Shown one piece after another: positions 53,037-61,292 of a stretch of 64,000 nt of DNA; position 1 is the stretch's first letter; each line of letters starts with the position of its first letter. Made by a program: the position numbers and the translations under genes. Below the pieces are notes generated by a model that saw nothing but the letters and a program-made list of their open reading frames with translations, searched no databases and had not been told where the DNA came from. This DNA comes from Actinophytocola sp049647105. GTDB lineage: Bacteria > Actinomycetota > Actinomycetes > Mycobacteriales > Pseudonocardiaceae. The stretch is from assembly GCF_049647105.1 (NCBI RefSeq), contig NZ_JBARWZ010000286.1, positions 5,506 through 69,505 of the forward strand. Direction: 5' to 3'.

Positions 53037-53978
53037 TCACCATCGCCAGTTCTCCTCGTGTGGCACCCGGAACGTGTCGATCTCCGGCTGGTCCCCCCAG
53101 CGCTGGAGCGACTCCGCGGGGCGGTAGTCGAACGGTTCCTCGTCGCTGAATCGTGGATCGGCGGCACGCATCCCCACGCAGGAGCGCAGCACCTGCTGCT
53201 TGAGACCGACGTAGTCCTCGGTGTGCGGCCCCAACTGCCACTCCACCTCGCCGGGCCGGTACTCGAAGTAGATGACGCGACGCTGTTTGCCGACCACCGC
53301 CGGGGCGCCGTGCAGGGTAAGGATGTTGTGCAGCAGTACGTCCCCCGGCGCCATGACGGCGGGTACCGCGCCGGTGGTGTCCCATTCGCTGACGTTGAGC
53401 CGGTCCGCCGTCGTCGTGAACCGCTCGTCGCTCCAGTAGTTGGACTCCGGGATGCACCAGACGCAGTTGTCCTCCGGCGCGGGGTCGAGGTAGATCCCCG
53501 CGTCGATGATCCGGCCCATGCCGGTGACGCCGACCGCGTTGTCGTACAGTCCGGCGTCCCGGTGCCACGCCAGCCGAGGTGCCCCGGCCGTGGTCTTGAA
53601 GACCATGCTGTCCCAGGTCGGGATGAGGTTGGGCCCGACGAGCTGTTCCATGATCCGCAGCAGCAACGGGTGGCCGGCCAGCAACGCGATCGGCCGGGAC
53701 TTGTCCACCACGTACTCGATCCTGGTCGGCGCGGCGTCCGGCAGGTGGGACTCCAGGGTCCAGACGATGTCGTCCATCGACCGCGTCGACCACGCCTGGT
53801 CGATCAGCGTCTTCCCGGCCTCCCGCACGTCCGCCAGTTCCTCCTGGGTGAGCAGCCCGCGCACCGCCAGCACTCCCTGCCTGCGGAACGCGGTGACGTG
53901 CTCGGGCAGCAACCCGGTCCGCCGGATGTCGCACTCGGGAACCCGGCTGCCGGAGCGCACGTCCGCGACAGTCATCAC
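53037..53978 (-). CDS. PhyH-type Fe(II)/2-oxoglutarate oxygenase C
   Basis: A 313-residue protein (GTG 53978 or ATG 53975; AAGGG upstream fits the GTG better). The iron site is LAWHRDAG (H139, D141) and the distal His in LTLHGAPA (H223). R233 or R234 (KQRRVIYF) binds 2-oxoglutarate. It is longer than A and B, with a C-terminal segment DYVGLKQQVLRSCVGM. It is coupled to the radical SAM gene, both of which would act on the assembled oligosaccharide. One of the three should make the methylenedioxy bridge if the product has one. Confidence 0.8.
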   Translation of the reverse strand: MMTVADVRSGSRVPECDIRRTGLLPEHVTAFRRQGVLAVRGLLTQEELADVREAGKTLIDQAWSTRSMDDIVWTLESHLPDAAPTRIEYVVDKSRPIALLAGHPLLLRIMEQLVGPNLIPTWDSMVFKTTAGAPRLAWHRDAGLYDNAVGVTGMGRIIDAGIYLDPAPEDNCVWCIPESNYWSDERFTTTADRLNVSEWDTTGAVPAVMAPGDVLLHNILTLHGAPAVVGKQRRVIYFEYRPGEVEWQLGPHTEDYVGLKQQVLRSCVGMRAADPRFSDEEPFDYRPAESLQRWGDQPEIDTFRVPHEENWRW

Positions 53979-53990
53979 CCTGAAACCCTT

Positions 53991-54716
53991 CTACTCGGCG
54001 GTGGTGGAGGTGGGAGCGGATCCGGCGCAGTCCGCGACGAAGTTCCAGTCCCGTGTCAGCGCCTCGGCGAACGAGGCGCGATCCATCGCGGCCGCACCGG
54101 CCAGCCACGCCCGCAGTGTGAACACCCGGTATCCCAACTCACCGACCAGCAGCGACCAGAGATCATCGGTTGTCGTGCCGTACTCGCGCATGACGTGGTC
54201 GCCACCGTGCTCGAACACGATCACCGGCCTGCTCCGGCGCAGGGTGCGGCGCGCACCTCGCAAAGCCAGCACCTCGCCGCCCTCGACGTCGATCTTGACG
54301 AGGTCGAGATGCACCTCTGGCGGCACGACGTCGTCCACGCGCACGGTGTCGACCGTCATCTCGCGCAGCTCCTCCGCGGGCCGGTCGTAGGGACGTTGGT
54401 GCAGACCGCTGTAGCCCGGGTTGGAGGCGACGTGCACGAAGCTGTGCCTGCCCTCGGTGTCGGCGGCCGCGGCCCTGACCAACGTGACCGACGGCAACCT
54501 GCCCGCCAGCTCGTCGGCCAGGTACGGCAACGGTTCGACCGCGAAGTGCCGCCCGTCGGGCGCCACCCGCACCAGGTGCTGAGTGATCTCGCCGACGCCC
54601 GCGCCGAGGTCGAGGCTCGCGGAGGTCGCGGTGCAGGTCCGTTCGATGATCTGGACCGTCTGCCGGTCGTACTCGTCGTTGCGCTCAAGGGGGTCGATCA
54701 CCTCCTGCTCGGGCAC
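53991..54716 (-). CDS. FkbM-family methyltransferase
   Basis: A 241-residue protein from GTG 54716, with GAGGAGGTG upstream. The SAM region is ATSASLDLGAGVGEITQHLV. The FkbM signature KIDVEGGEVLALRGARRTL lies at about 144-162. FkbM enzymes are O-methyltransferases for sugars and polyketide hydroxyls. It belongs to the minus-strand run from the halogenase to the radical SAM enzyme. Confidence 0.82.
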   Translation of the reverse strand: MPEQEVIDPLERNDEYDRQTVQIIERTCTATSASLDLGAGVGEITQHLVRVAPDGRHFAVEPLPYLADELAGRLPSVTLVRAAAADTEGRHSFVHVASNPGYSGLHQRPYDRPAEELREMTVDTVRVDDVVPPEVHLDLVKIDVEGGEVLALRGARRTLRRSRPVIVFEHGGDHVMREYGTTTDDLWSLLVGELGYRVFTLRAWLAGAAAMDRASFAEALTRDWNFVADCAGSAPTSTTAE

Positions 54717-54774
54717 GGTGACACCTCCTCGGAGACGGCAATGGGCACGGACGTGGCACAGGTCCTGGTCACGG

Positions 54775-56226
54775 TCAGGACGCGACCGGCCTGCTCCGGC
54801 CGATGCCGAGCCGAGGGCTGGTCATCAGGTACAGGCCGGTCTTCGGGTCGAACAGGTCGTGCCCGTCGAGCTTGTTCAGCGATTCGCTGACCGGGGCCTT
54901 GGGGGTACCCGCCTCGGCCATCCTGCGGGCCTGCTCCGCGGCGAGGAACAGCGCTCCGACGGAGTTGTCCGCGTCGGCCTCTGGCATCTCCGGGCTGGCC
55001 GTGCGACCGACCATCGCGTCGTCCATGTCGGCGAGCCCGGCGATCAGCTGGGCGAAGGCCCTGGTGCCGTCCACCTTCTCGTACCCGCCATCGGGCTGGT
55101 CGTTGACCAGCCGGTCGGCGAGGGCGAAGTAATTGTCCTTGCCCGCCTGCTGCTGGTAGACGGCCGCGACCAGGGTGAACAGCCGCTCGAAGGCGTTGCG
55201 GTAGAGCGTCTCGTAGAACCCGCTTGCCTGCTCCTCGTCGACGTCGCCATTGACGATGGCCAGGATGGACGCCGCGGACAGCAGTCCGCTGTAGAGCGCG
55301 AGGTGCACGCCGGTGGACAGCAGCGGATCAAGGAAGCACGCGCTGTCGCCCGCGGCGAAGTAGCCGGGGCCGCAGAAGCTGTCGGCGACGTAGGAGAAGT
55401 CCTGCTCGACCCGGACGCCCGGCTGGTAGGTCCCGTTCGCGACCAGGTCGCGGACCGACGGCGACTCCTCCACCAGCGCGGCGAGCATCGCCTCGAGGGA
55501 CTCGTGCTCGGAGCGGCGCTCGAGGAACCGCTTCTGGTGGCAGACGAACCCGACGCTGTACCGGTTGTCGCGCAACGGGATCACCCAGTACCAGCCGTCC
55601 GGCGACGAGATGACGTTGATGCCGCCCTTCGGCGAACCGGGCAGCAGCGACCCGCCATCCCAGTAGCCCCAGATCGCGACGTTCTTGAAGGTATCGTTCG
55701 CCTGCCTGCACTTGAAGTGCCGCGCGGGGATCAGCCCGGCCCGGCCGGAGGCGTCGACGACGAAGTCGAACTCGCTCGTGCGCCGCTCGCCGGTGTGCGG
55801 CTCGACCCACTCCGCGGCCACGGCGCGGTCGCCGTCGAAGACCACCCGCTTCACCTCGGCGCCCTCGATGACGCTGGCACCCTGCTTGGCGGCGTTGTTC
55901 AGCAGCACGTGGTCGAAGTCGTCGCGGTCGACCTGCCACGAGCGCACGCCGGGGCCGAAGATCACGGACCAGTCGATGGCCCAGTCCTCCTTGCCCCACC
56001 GCATCAGCACACCGTTCTTCTCGGTGTAGCCGCGGGCGTCGACCTCGTCGAGCGCGCCGATGAAGTCCACGATCGTCCGGCACGACGACGCGATCGACTC
56101 ACCGATGTGGTAGCGCGGGAAGGTCTCCTTCTCCAGCAACGTCACCGACAGACCCGCACGCGCGAGCAGGGTCGCCGCGGTCGATCCGGCGGGTCCCCCG
56201 CCGATGACCAGGACTGTGCTGACCAT
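54775..56226 (-). CDS. FAD-dependent halogenase
   Basis: A 483-residue protein from ATG 56226 (GGGAG close upstream; a longer frame is spurious). The FAD motif is VLVIGGGPAGSTAATL. The halogenase WxWxIP motif is WYWVIP (212-217), and AAGDSACFLDPLLSTGVHLA closes the fold. It uses FADH2 from a separate reductase, O2 and chloride to chlorinate an electron-rich ring. The orsellinate-type acid from the PKS is the clear candidate; avilamycin and everninomicin carry a dichlorinated version. No flavin reductase is in the window. Confidence 0.92.
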   Translation of the reverse strand: MVSTVLVIGGGPAGSTAATLLARAGLSVTLLEKETFPRYHIGESIASSCRTIVDFIGALDEVDARGYTEKNGVLMRWGKEDWAIDWSVIFGPGVRSWQVDRDDFDHVLLNNAAKQGASVIEGAEVKRVVFDGDRAVAAEWVEPHTGERRTSEFDFVVDASGRAGLIPARHFKCRQANDTFKNVAIWGYWDGGSLLPGSPKGGINVISSPDGWYWVIPLRDNRYSVGFVCHQKRFLERRSEHESLEAMLAALVEESPSVRDLVANGTYQPGVRVEQDFSYVADSFCGPGYFAAGDSACFLDPLLSTGVHLALYSGLLSAASILAIVNGDVDEEQASGFYETLYRNAFERLFTLVAAVYQQQAGKDNYFALADRLVNDQPDGGYEKVDGTRAFAQLIAGLADMDDAMVGRTASPEMPEADADNSVGALFLAAEQARRMAEAGTPKAPVSESLNKLDGHDLFDPKTGLYLMTSPRLGIGRSRPVAS

Positions 56227-56314
56227 TGGGCTCCCATCATCGACAAGCCGATCCGAATTTCGAACCTCACCATACGGCGGATCGAAAATGGCATTCAACG
56301 TTTCCAGGAAAGGT

Positions 56315-56376
56315 CTAGTGGGACCGCTAGTGCGGTCCGCCCACGCTGGTCCGGACTCTGCCAGGATTGCTATCGT
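56315..56376. promoter_or_regulatory. Double CTAG promoter (halogenase / sugar O-methyltransferase)
   Basis: CTAG at 56315-56318 and again at 56327-56330, 12 bp apart. From the second, 40 bases lead to TATCGT (56371-56376), which lies 26 bases before the rightward ATG. The leftward -10 for the halogenase is less clear. Confidence 0.5.
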
Positions 56377-56402
56377 TCCCAAGAAACAGGCGAGGAATGT
56401 CA

Positions 56403-57317
56403 ATGGACCGCAAGTACGGCCAGAGCCAGTTGTGGGAACATAACATCAATACGGTGGTGACCGAGGCGGCGGTCACCGATCTGTCGACGTTCAAGTCATC
56501 GGGCCTGAACTTCAAACTGGCGCTCTGGGATCCCAGGAGCAACGGTCTGCGCTACCTGAAGACGCTGGTGCATACTTTGGCCGCCGCGCTCGGCCCGGAG
56601 AACTGGGCGCGTATGCGCCGCATTCGCAACCGGCACGTCGGCGCGCCGATCAGTGTCATCTACGACGGCGAGCTCGTCTGCGTGGACTACCTGATGGCGG
56701 TGCACGAGCTCGAGTTCATGGCCGGCGGCGCGGACCTCGACGGGATGGCCGTGCTGGAGATCGGCGCCGGCTACGGCCGCACCTGCCACGCCATGATGTC
56801 CAACCACGACATCGCGTCCTACGACATCGTTGATCTGGAGAGCACCCTGCCACTGTCCCGCGCCTACTTGCGGGAGGTGCTGGACGACGAGCAGTTCGCC
56901 AGGATCGGCTTCCATTCGGTGAACGACGTCGAAACGCTGTTCGAGTCCCGGGAATTCGACCTCTGCGTCAACATCGACTCCTTCGCGGAGATGCCCCCGG
57001 AAACGGTGCTGGCCTATCTCGAGCACATCGCCACGCGGTGCCGCTACCTGTATGTCAACAATCCGGTCGGCAAGTACCTCGACAAGAGCCTGGACGGGCA
57101 CTGCCAGGGTGACGAGGTCGTCGCCATGGCGATGGCGACCGGGCTGCTCCGCGACATCATCGACATCCACAACAGCCGCGCGGTGCGGGCGCGCTCCGGC
57201 GACTTCGTCACCGCCTACCGGCCCGCGCGGGACTGGCACTGCGTCGCAGAAGGACGGGCCGTGCCGTGGACGTTCTACTGGCAGGCTCTCTACCGCCGCG
57301 AGGACCGGCCCGCGTGA
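56403..57317 (+). CDS. Putative sugar O-methyltransferase
   Basis: A 304-residue protein from ATG 56403 (GAGGAA six bases before; ATG 56397 also possible). The SAM motif is MAVLEIGAGYGRTCHAMMSN, then SYDIVDLESTLPLSRAYLRE and FDLCVNIDSFAEMPPETVLA. It matches the putative sugar O-methyltransferase family found in oligosaccharide and aminoglycoside clusters. Its stop overlaps the next gene's GTG. Confidence 0.78.
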   Translation: MDRKYGQSQLWEHNINTVVTEAAVTDLSTFKSSGLNFKLALWDPRSNGLRYLKTLVHTLAAALGPENWARMRRIRNRHVGAPISVIYDGELVCVDYLMAVHELEFMAGGADLDGMAVLEIGAGYGRTCHAMMSNHDIASYDIVDLESTLPLSRAYLREVLDDEQFARIGFHSVNDVETLFESREFDLCVNIDSFAEMPPETVLAYLEHIATRCRYLYVNNPVGKYLDKSLDGHCQGDEVVAMAMATGLLRDIIDIHNSRAVRARSGDFVTAYRPARDWHCVAEGRAVPWTFYWQALYRREDRPA

Positions 57318-58276
57318 GCCGCCGCCCGGTGATCGCGGTGCTCGGCGCGTCGGGCTTCATCGGCACGGCGGTCATGGCGGCGCTGGCACCTCGCCCGGTC
57401 ACCGTCCGTGCCGTCGCCAGGGGGCCCGCACTCGTGCCGGAGAACGCGCTGGCCGACTACGAGGTGCACACCGCCGACCTCACCGTCGCCGCGAACCTCG
57501 CCGAGGTCGTGGCCGGTGCGGACGCGGTCATCCACCTGGTGCTCGACGGCGCTGGCTGGCGTGGCGCGGGCAACCGGGAGCACGAGTCCGCGAGTGTCGG
57601 GGTGATGCGCGACCTCCTCGACTGCCTGCGCGGGCAGGCGGTCGAGCGGCCTCCCGTGGTCGTGTTCGCGGGCTCGGTCACCCAGGTGGGTCCGCCACCG
57701 AGGACACCGATCGACGGCACCGAGCCCGACCGTCCGATGACGGACTACGACCGCCAGAAGCTGGCGGCGGAGGGCCTGCTCAAGGCCGCGTCCGCCGATC
57801 GCGTCGTCCTCGGCGTCTCGCTGCGGCTGCCCACCGTGTTCGGGCTCCCGACGGACCGCGACCGGGGCGTACTGGCCGCGATGACGCGCCGTGCGCTCGC
57901 GGGCGAGGCACTCACCATGTGGCACGACGGCTCGGTCCGGCGAGAGCTGCTCGACGTCGAGGACGTGGCCGCGGCGTTCGTGGCCGCGCTCGACCATGCC
58001 GACGCGCTGGCGGGCAGGCACTGGCTTCTGGGCAACGACCGCAGCGACCGGATCGGCGACGTCTTCACCGCCATCGCCGAGCTCGTCGCCGAGCACACCG
58101 GGCGCCCTCGGGTCCCGGTGTGCTCGGTGCCACCGCCGGCACACGCCCAGCGGACGGACTTCGAGAGCGTCGCGGTCGACTCGTCCGCGTTTCGCGCGGC
58201 CACCGGCTGGCGGCCGCGCACCCCGCAGCGCGAGGCGCTCGCCAGGATGGTGATGGCAACGGCCGCCCGGCCGTGA
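57314..58276 (+). CDS. dTDP-4-ketohexose 4-ketoreductase
   Basis: A 320-residue extended SDR from GTG 57314, overlapping the previous stop (GTGA). It has VIAVLGASGFIGTAVMAALA, FAGSVTQVGPPP and catalytic YDRQK (TDYDRQKLAAEGLLKAA). RLPTVFGLPTDRDRGVLAAM follows, as in EryBIV/TylC2-type reductases that finish L- or D-deoxysugars. Facing the nitrosugar genes, it is the likely last step of the evernitrose-type pathway. Confidence 0.82.
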   Translation: MSRRPVIAVLGASGFIGTAVMAALAPRPVTVRAVARGPALVPENALADYEVHTADLTVAANLAEVVAGADAVIHLVLDGAGWRGAGNREHESASVGVMRDLLDCLRGQAVERPPVVVFAGSVTQVGPPPRTPIDGTEPDRPMTDYDRQKLAAEGLLKAASADRVVLGVSLRLPTVFGLPTDRDRGVLAAMTRRALAGEALTMWHDGSVRRELLDVEDVAAAFVAALDHADALAGRHWLLGNDRSDRIGDVFTAIAELVAEHTGRPRVPVCSVPPPAHAQRTDFESVAVDSSAFRAATGWRPRTPQREALARMVMATAARP

Positions 58277-58277
58277 C

Positions 58278-58880
58278 TCACCGCAGGAAGCTCGCCTCGA
58301 TCTCCACGCACGTGCGGAACTCGGGGAGCAGACCGGCGGCCCGCGCCTCGTCGAGGGTCGGGGCCGTGCGGTCGCGTTCGGACTGGACGAGTTCGATCCC
58401 GTCCGGAATGGGCAGTCCCAGGACCGGGTCGAACGGTGAGAGCGCGAGCTCACCGGTCGGCACGTACTCCCGTGAGAGCGTGTAGGACACGATGCTGTCC
58501 TCGTCCAGTGCGACGAACAGATGCCCGACCCCGATCGGGAAGTAGACCGCGCGGCGGTCCCGGTCGTCGAGCACGACGGTGTCGTGGCGGCCGAACGTCG
58601 GCGACCCCACCCGCACGTCCACGACCATGTCGAGCACGCGGCCGTGCGGGCAGTGGACGAGCTTCGCCGAGCCCGGCGGGGTCGCGCTGTAGTGCACTCC
58701 GCGTATCACGCCCCGCCGGGAAACGCTGTAGCTGATCTGCTCGACCGGGAACAGTGGGTGTCCGACGGCCTCGACGAACACCGAGTCCAGGTAAGGGGAC
58801 AAGAACACGCCGCGGTCGTCGGGAAAGGCGTCGGGGGTGAACGCGAACGCACCCGTGACCGCCAGCTCACGCGTCTCCAT
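58278..58880 (-). CDS. dTDP-4-keto-6-deoxyhexose 3,5- or 5-epimerase (RmlC-like)
   Basis: A 200-residue cupin-fold epimerase: FPDDRGVFLSPYLDSVFVEA, QISYSVSRRGVIRGVHYSAT (catalytic His), LVHCPHGRVLDMVVDVRVGS and YFPIGVGHLFVALDEDSIVS. Antibiotic-cluster members often act only at C5, turning a D- into an L-sugar, as L-evernitrose would need. Adjacent to the 3-C-methyltransferase. Confidence 0.88.
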   Translation of the reverse strand: METRELAVTGAFAFTPDAFPDDRGVFLSPYLDSVFVEAVGHPLFPVEQISYSVSRRGVIRGVHYSATPPGSAKLVHCPHGRVLDMVVDVRVGSPTFGRHDTVVLDDRDRRAVYFPIGVGHLFVALDEDSIVSYTLSREYVPTGELALSPFDPVLGLPIPDGIELVQSERDRTAPTLDEARAAGLLPEFRTCVEIEASFLR

Positions 58881-58889
58881 GTCAGCCGG

Positions 58890-60128
58890 TCACTTCAGGT
58901 GGACGTCGGGTACGTACAGGATCCACCGGCCGCCCGCTTTGCGGAACTCCTGTTCCTTGGCCATGATCTCCTCCGCGTGGTTCCACGCGAACAGCAACGC
59001 GTAGTCCGCTGACTCCGAGGAGAACTCCGACGCGGGCCGGACCGGGAGGTGGGTTCCCGGGGTCAGCCTGCCTTGTTTGGCCGGCGTGGTATCGCACACC
59101 CACGACACGAGGTCCGGTCCGATGCCGCAGAAGTTGGCCAGTGTCGCGCTCTTGGCGGTCGCCCCGTACGCGACGACCCGCTTCCCATCGGCCTTCAGCT
59201 GTTCCAGCAGGGCAAGCAGATCCGTGCGGATGCCGTTGACCTTGGTCGCGAAGTGCTCGAGCCGCTCGAGACCGGCGACCCCGGCCGCGTCCTCCTCGGC
59301 GATCAGCTCGGCCACGGCGGCGGTTGGCCGCCGGACGCCGGCGCGGGCGATGGTGTACCGGACCTCGCCGCCGTGCACCGGAAGTCGCTCGACGTCGACC
59401 AGCTCGAAGCCGAAGCGCGCGGCCATCGCCGCCACCGAGCGGGCACTGAAGAAGTAGAAGTGCTCGTCGTAGATCTGGTCGAACGAGGTCTTGTCCAGGA
59501 TGTCACCGAGGTAGGGGTCCTCGAAGACGAAGATGCCCTCCGGTGCCAACAGCTCATCCACCCCGAGGAAGATCGACCGCAGGTACGGGATGTGGCAGAT
59601 GGTGTTGGCCGCGTAGATGACGTCGGCCGGGCCGTCGGACGCGCGAACCTCGATCGCGGTCGCTTCTTCGAAGAAGTCGCCACGCACCCGCAGCCCTCGG
59701 TCCCTCGCCGCCGCGGCGACCTTGCCGGACGGCTCGAACCCCAGGTGCCGTACGCCTGCCTCGTGCACGGTCGCCAGCAGCACCCCGTCATTGGAGCCGA
59801 TCTCGACGAAGAACGAGTCAGGGCCGGACAGTTCGGCCTCCAGGAAGCCGCGCGCGGTGTCCGCGAAGTGCTTGCGCATCGTCTCCGAGCCGGAGGAGTA
59901 GTACGGATAGTCCTCGTGGAACATCTGCTCGCGCGGGACGGCCTCCATGAGCTGCACCATCGTGCAGGTCTCGCACACCCCGACCGCGAGGTGGAAGAAG
60001 AACTCCGTCGACAGGTCCGCCTCGGTCAGGAAGCGGTCGGAGAGCGGTTGGCGGCCCAGGTCGAGGAACCCGGTGGTCCGGCCGTCGCACACCTGGCAGG
60101 CACCCGATGGCCTTGCCTCGTCGGTCAT
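58890..60128 (-). CDS. NDP-hexose C-methyltransferase, zinc type (2), nitrosugar branch
   Basis: A 412-residue protein from ATG 60128 (GAGGAG upstream). Zinc ligands are C11, C14 (CQVC) and C52, C55 (CETC). The SAM site is FFVEIGSNDGVLLATVHEAG, the central motif DEHFYFFSARSVAAMAARFG, and the C-terminal cap VVAYGATAKSATLANFCGIG. It is of the TylC3/KijD1 type that methylates C3 of a 3-amino-4-ketosugar or 4-ketosugar. Its neighbours (aminotransferase and N-oxygenase) place it in the branched nitrosugar pathway. Confidence 0.88.
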   Translation of the reverse strand: MTDEARPSGACQVCDGRTTGFLDLGRQPLSDRFLTEADLSTEFFFHLAVGVCETCTMVQLMEAVPREQMFHEDYPYYSSGSETMRKHFADTARGFLEAELSGPDSFFVEIGSNDGVLLATVHEAGVRHLGFEPSGKVAAAARDRGLRVRGDFFEEATAIEVRASDGPADVIYAANTICHIPYLRSIFLGVDELLAPEGIFVFEDPYLGDILDKTSFDQIYDEHFYFFSARSVAAMAARFGFELVDVERLPVHGGEVRYTIARAGVRRPTAAVAELIAEEDAAGVAGLERLEHFATKVNGIRTDLLALLEQLKADGKRVVAYGATAKSATLANFCGIGPDLVSWVCDTTPAKQGRLTPGTHLPVRPASEFSSESADYALLFAWNHAEEIMAKEQEFRKAGGRWILYVPDVHLK

Positions 60129-60159
60129 GACAACTCCTCGTTTCCGGCGCAGCGGGGCA

Positions 60160-61281
60160 CTAGAGGGTTTCCAGGACTTCACGCAGCGCGCCGATCACCT
60201 TGTCCTGGCGGTCCTTCGGCATCGACGGGTACATGGGCAGGGAGAAGATCTCCCCGGCCAGCCGTTCGGTCACCGGGAGCGAGCCGTCGGCGTAGCCGAG
60301 GCGGGTGAACCCGGTCATCGTGTGCACGGGCCATGGATAGCTGATGGTCAGCGTGATGCCGTGGGCCCTTAGCCGTTCGATGATGGTGTCGCGCTGCGGG
60401 TGGCGCACGACGTAGAGGTAGTAGACGTGTTCGTTCCCGGGGGTCACCGACGGCAGGGAAAGGCCGGTGGCATCGAGGATGTCGCCGAGCCCTTCCTCGT
60501 AGCGGCGGGCCACCGCACGCCTGCCCTCGATGTAGGCGTCGAGCCGGGTGAGCTTGCGCCGCAGGATCTCCGCCTGCACCGCGTCGAGCCTGCAGTTGTG
60601 CCCTGGCGTCTGGACGACGTAGTAGACCTTCTCCATGCCGTAGTAGCGCAGCCGCCGAAGGCTGCTGTCGATGGCCTCGTCGGCGGTGATCACCGCGCCG
60701 CCGTCGCCGTACGCGCCCAGCACCTTGGTCGGGTAGAAGGAGAAGGCTGCGGCATCGCCCATCGTGCCGACGAGCCTGCCGTGCTGCCGGGCGCCGTGCG
60801 CCTGGGCGCAGTCCTCCAGCACGAGCAGGCCGTGCTCGGCGGCGAGCCGCGTCAGTGCCGTCATGTCCACGGCCTGCCCGTAGAGGTGCACGGGCAGGAC
60901 CGCCTTGGTCCTCGGAGTGATCGCCTCGGCCACCAGGTCGACGTTCATGAGGCAGTCGTCCGCACGCACGTCGACGAAGTTGGCGGTGGCGCCGACCGCG
61001 TCGATGGCCAGCACCGTCGGCGCCGCCGTGTTGGACACGGTGATCACCTCGTCACCCGGCCCGACGCCCATCGCCTGCAGGGCCAGCTTGATCGCGTTGG
61101 TGCCGTTGTCCACCCCGACGCAGTGGGACATGCCGTGATATGCGGCGAATTCTTCCTCGAAGCCGTCGACGCTCTCGCCGAGCACGAGGTTGCCGGACTG
61201 GAAGACCTTCTCGATCGCGTCGAGCAGGTCGGCCCGCTCCTCCTGGTACTCCGGTAGGTAGTCCCACACCCGAATAGCCAT
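60160..61281 (-). CDS. PLP-dependent sugar 3-aminotransferase (DegT/DnrJ/EryC1)
   Basis: A 373-residue protein from ATG 61281 (AGGAAGG upstream). The PLP lysine is in FSFYPTKVLGAYGDGGAVIT, the Asp in LLVLEDCAQAHGARQHG, and the substrate loop YVVQTPGHNCRLDAVQAEIL. These sugar aminotransferases install an amine on a 3-keto-2,6-dideoxysugar. With the C-methyltransferase and the acyl-CoA-dehydrogenase-fold oxygenase it matches the set that makes kijanose, rubranitrose and evernitrose precursors. Confidence 0.9.
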   Translation of the reverse strand: MAIRVWDYLPEYQEERADLLDAIEKVFQSGNLVLGESVDGFEEEFAAYHGMSHCVGVDNGTNAIKLALQAMGVGPGDEVITVSNTAAPTVLAIDAVGATANFVDVRADDCLMNVDLVAEAITPRTKAVLPVHLYGQAVDMTALTRLAAEHGLLVLEDCAQAHGARQHGRLVGTMGDAAAFSFYPTKVLGAYGDGGAVITADEAIDSSLRRLRYYGMEKVYYVVQTPGHNCRLDAVQAEILRRKLTRLDAYIEGRRAVARRYEEGLGDILDATGLSLPSVTPGNEHVYYLYVVRHPQRDTIIERLRAHGITLTISYPWPVHTMTGFTRLGYADGSLPVTERLAGEIFSLPMYPSMPKDRQDKVIGALREVLETL

Positions 61282-61292
61282 GTTCGCCCTTC

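Noticed and set aside
52992..56460. Two long plus frames (632 and 625 codons) opposite oxygenase C, FkbM and the halogenase
   Set aside because: Antisense shadows; the minus genes carry iron, SAM and FAD motifs.
60160..60162. CTAG at the aminotransferase stop as another regulatory site
   Set aside because: It arises from a TAG stop codon within an operon, not a promoter.
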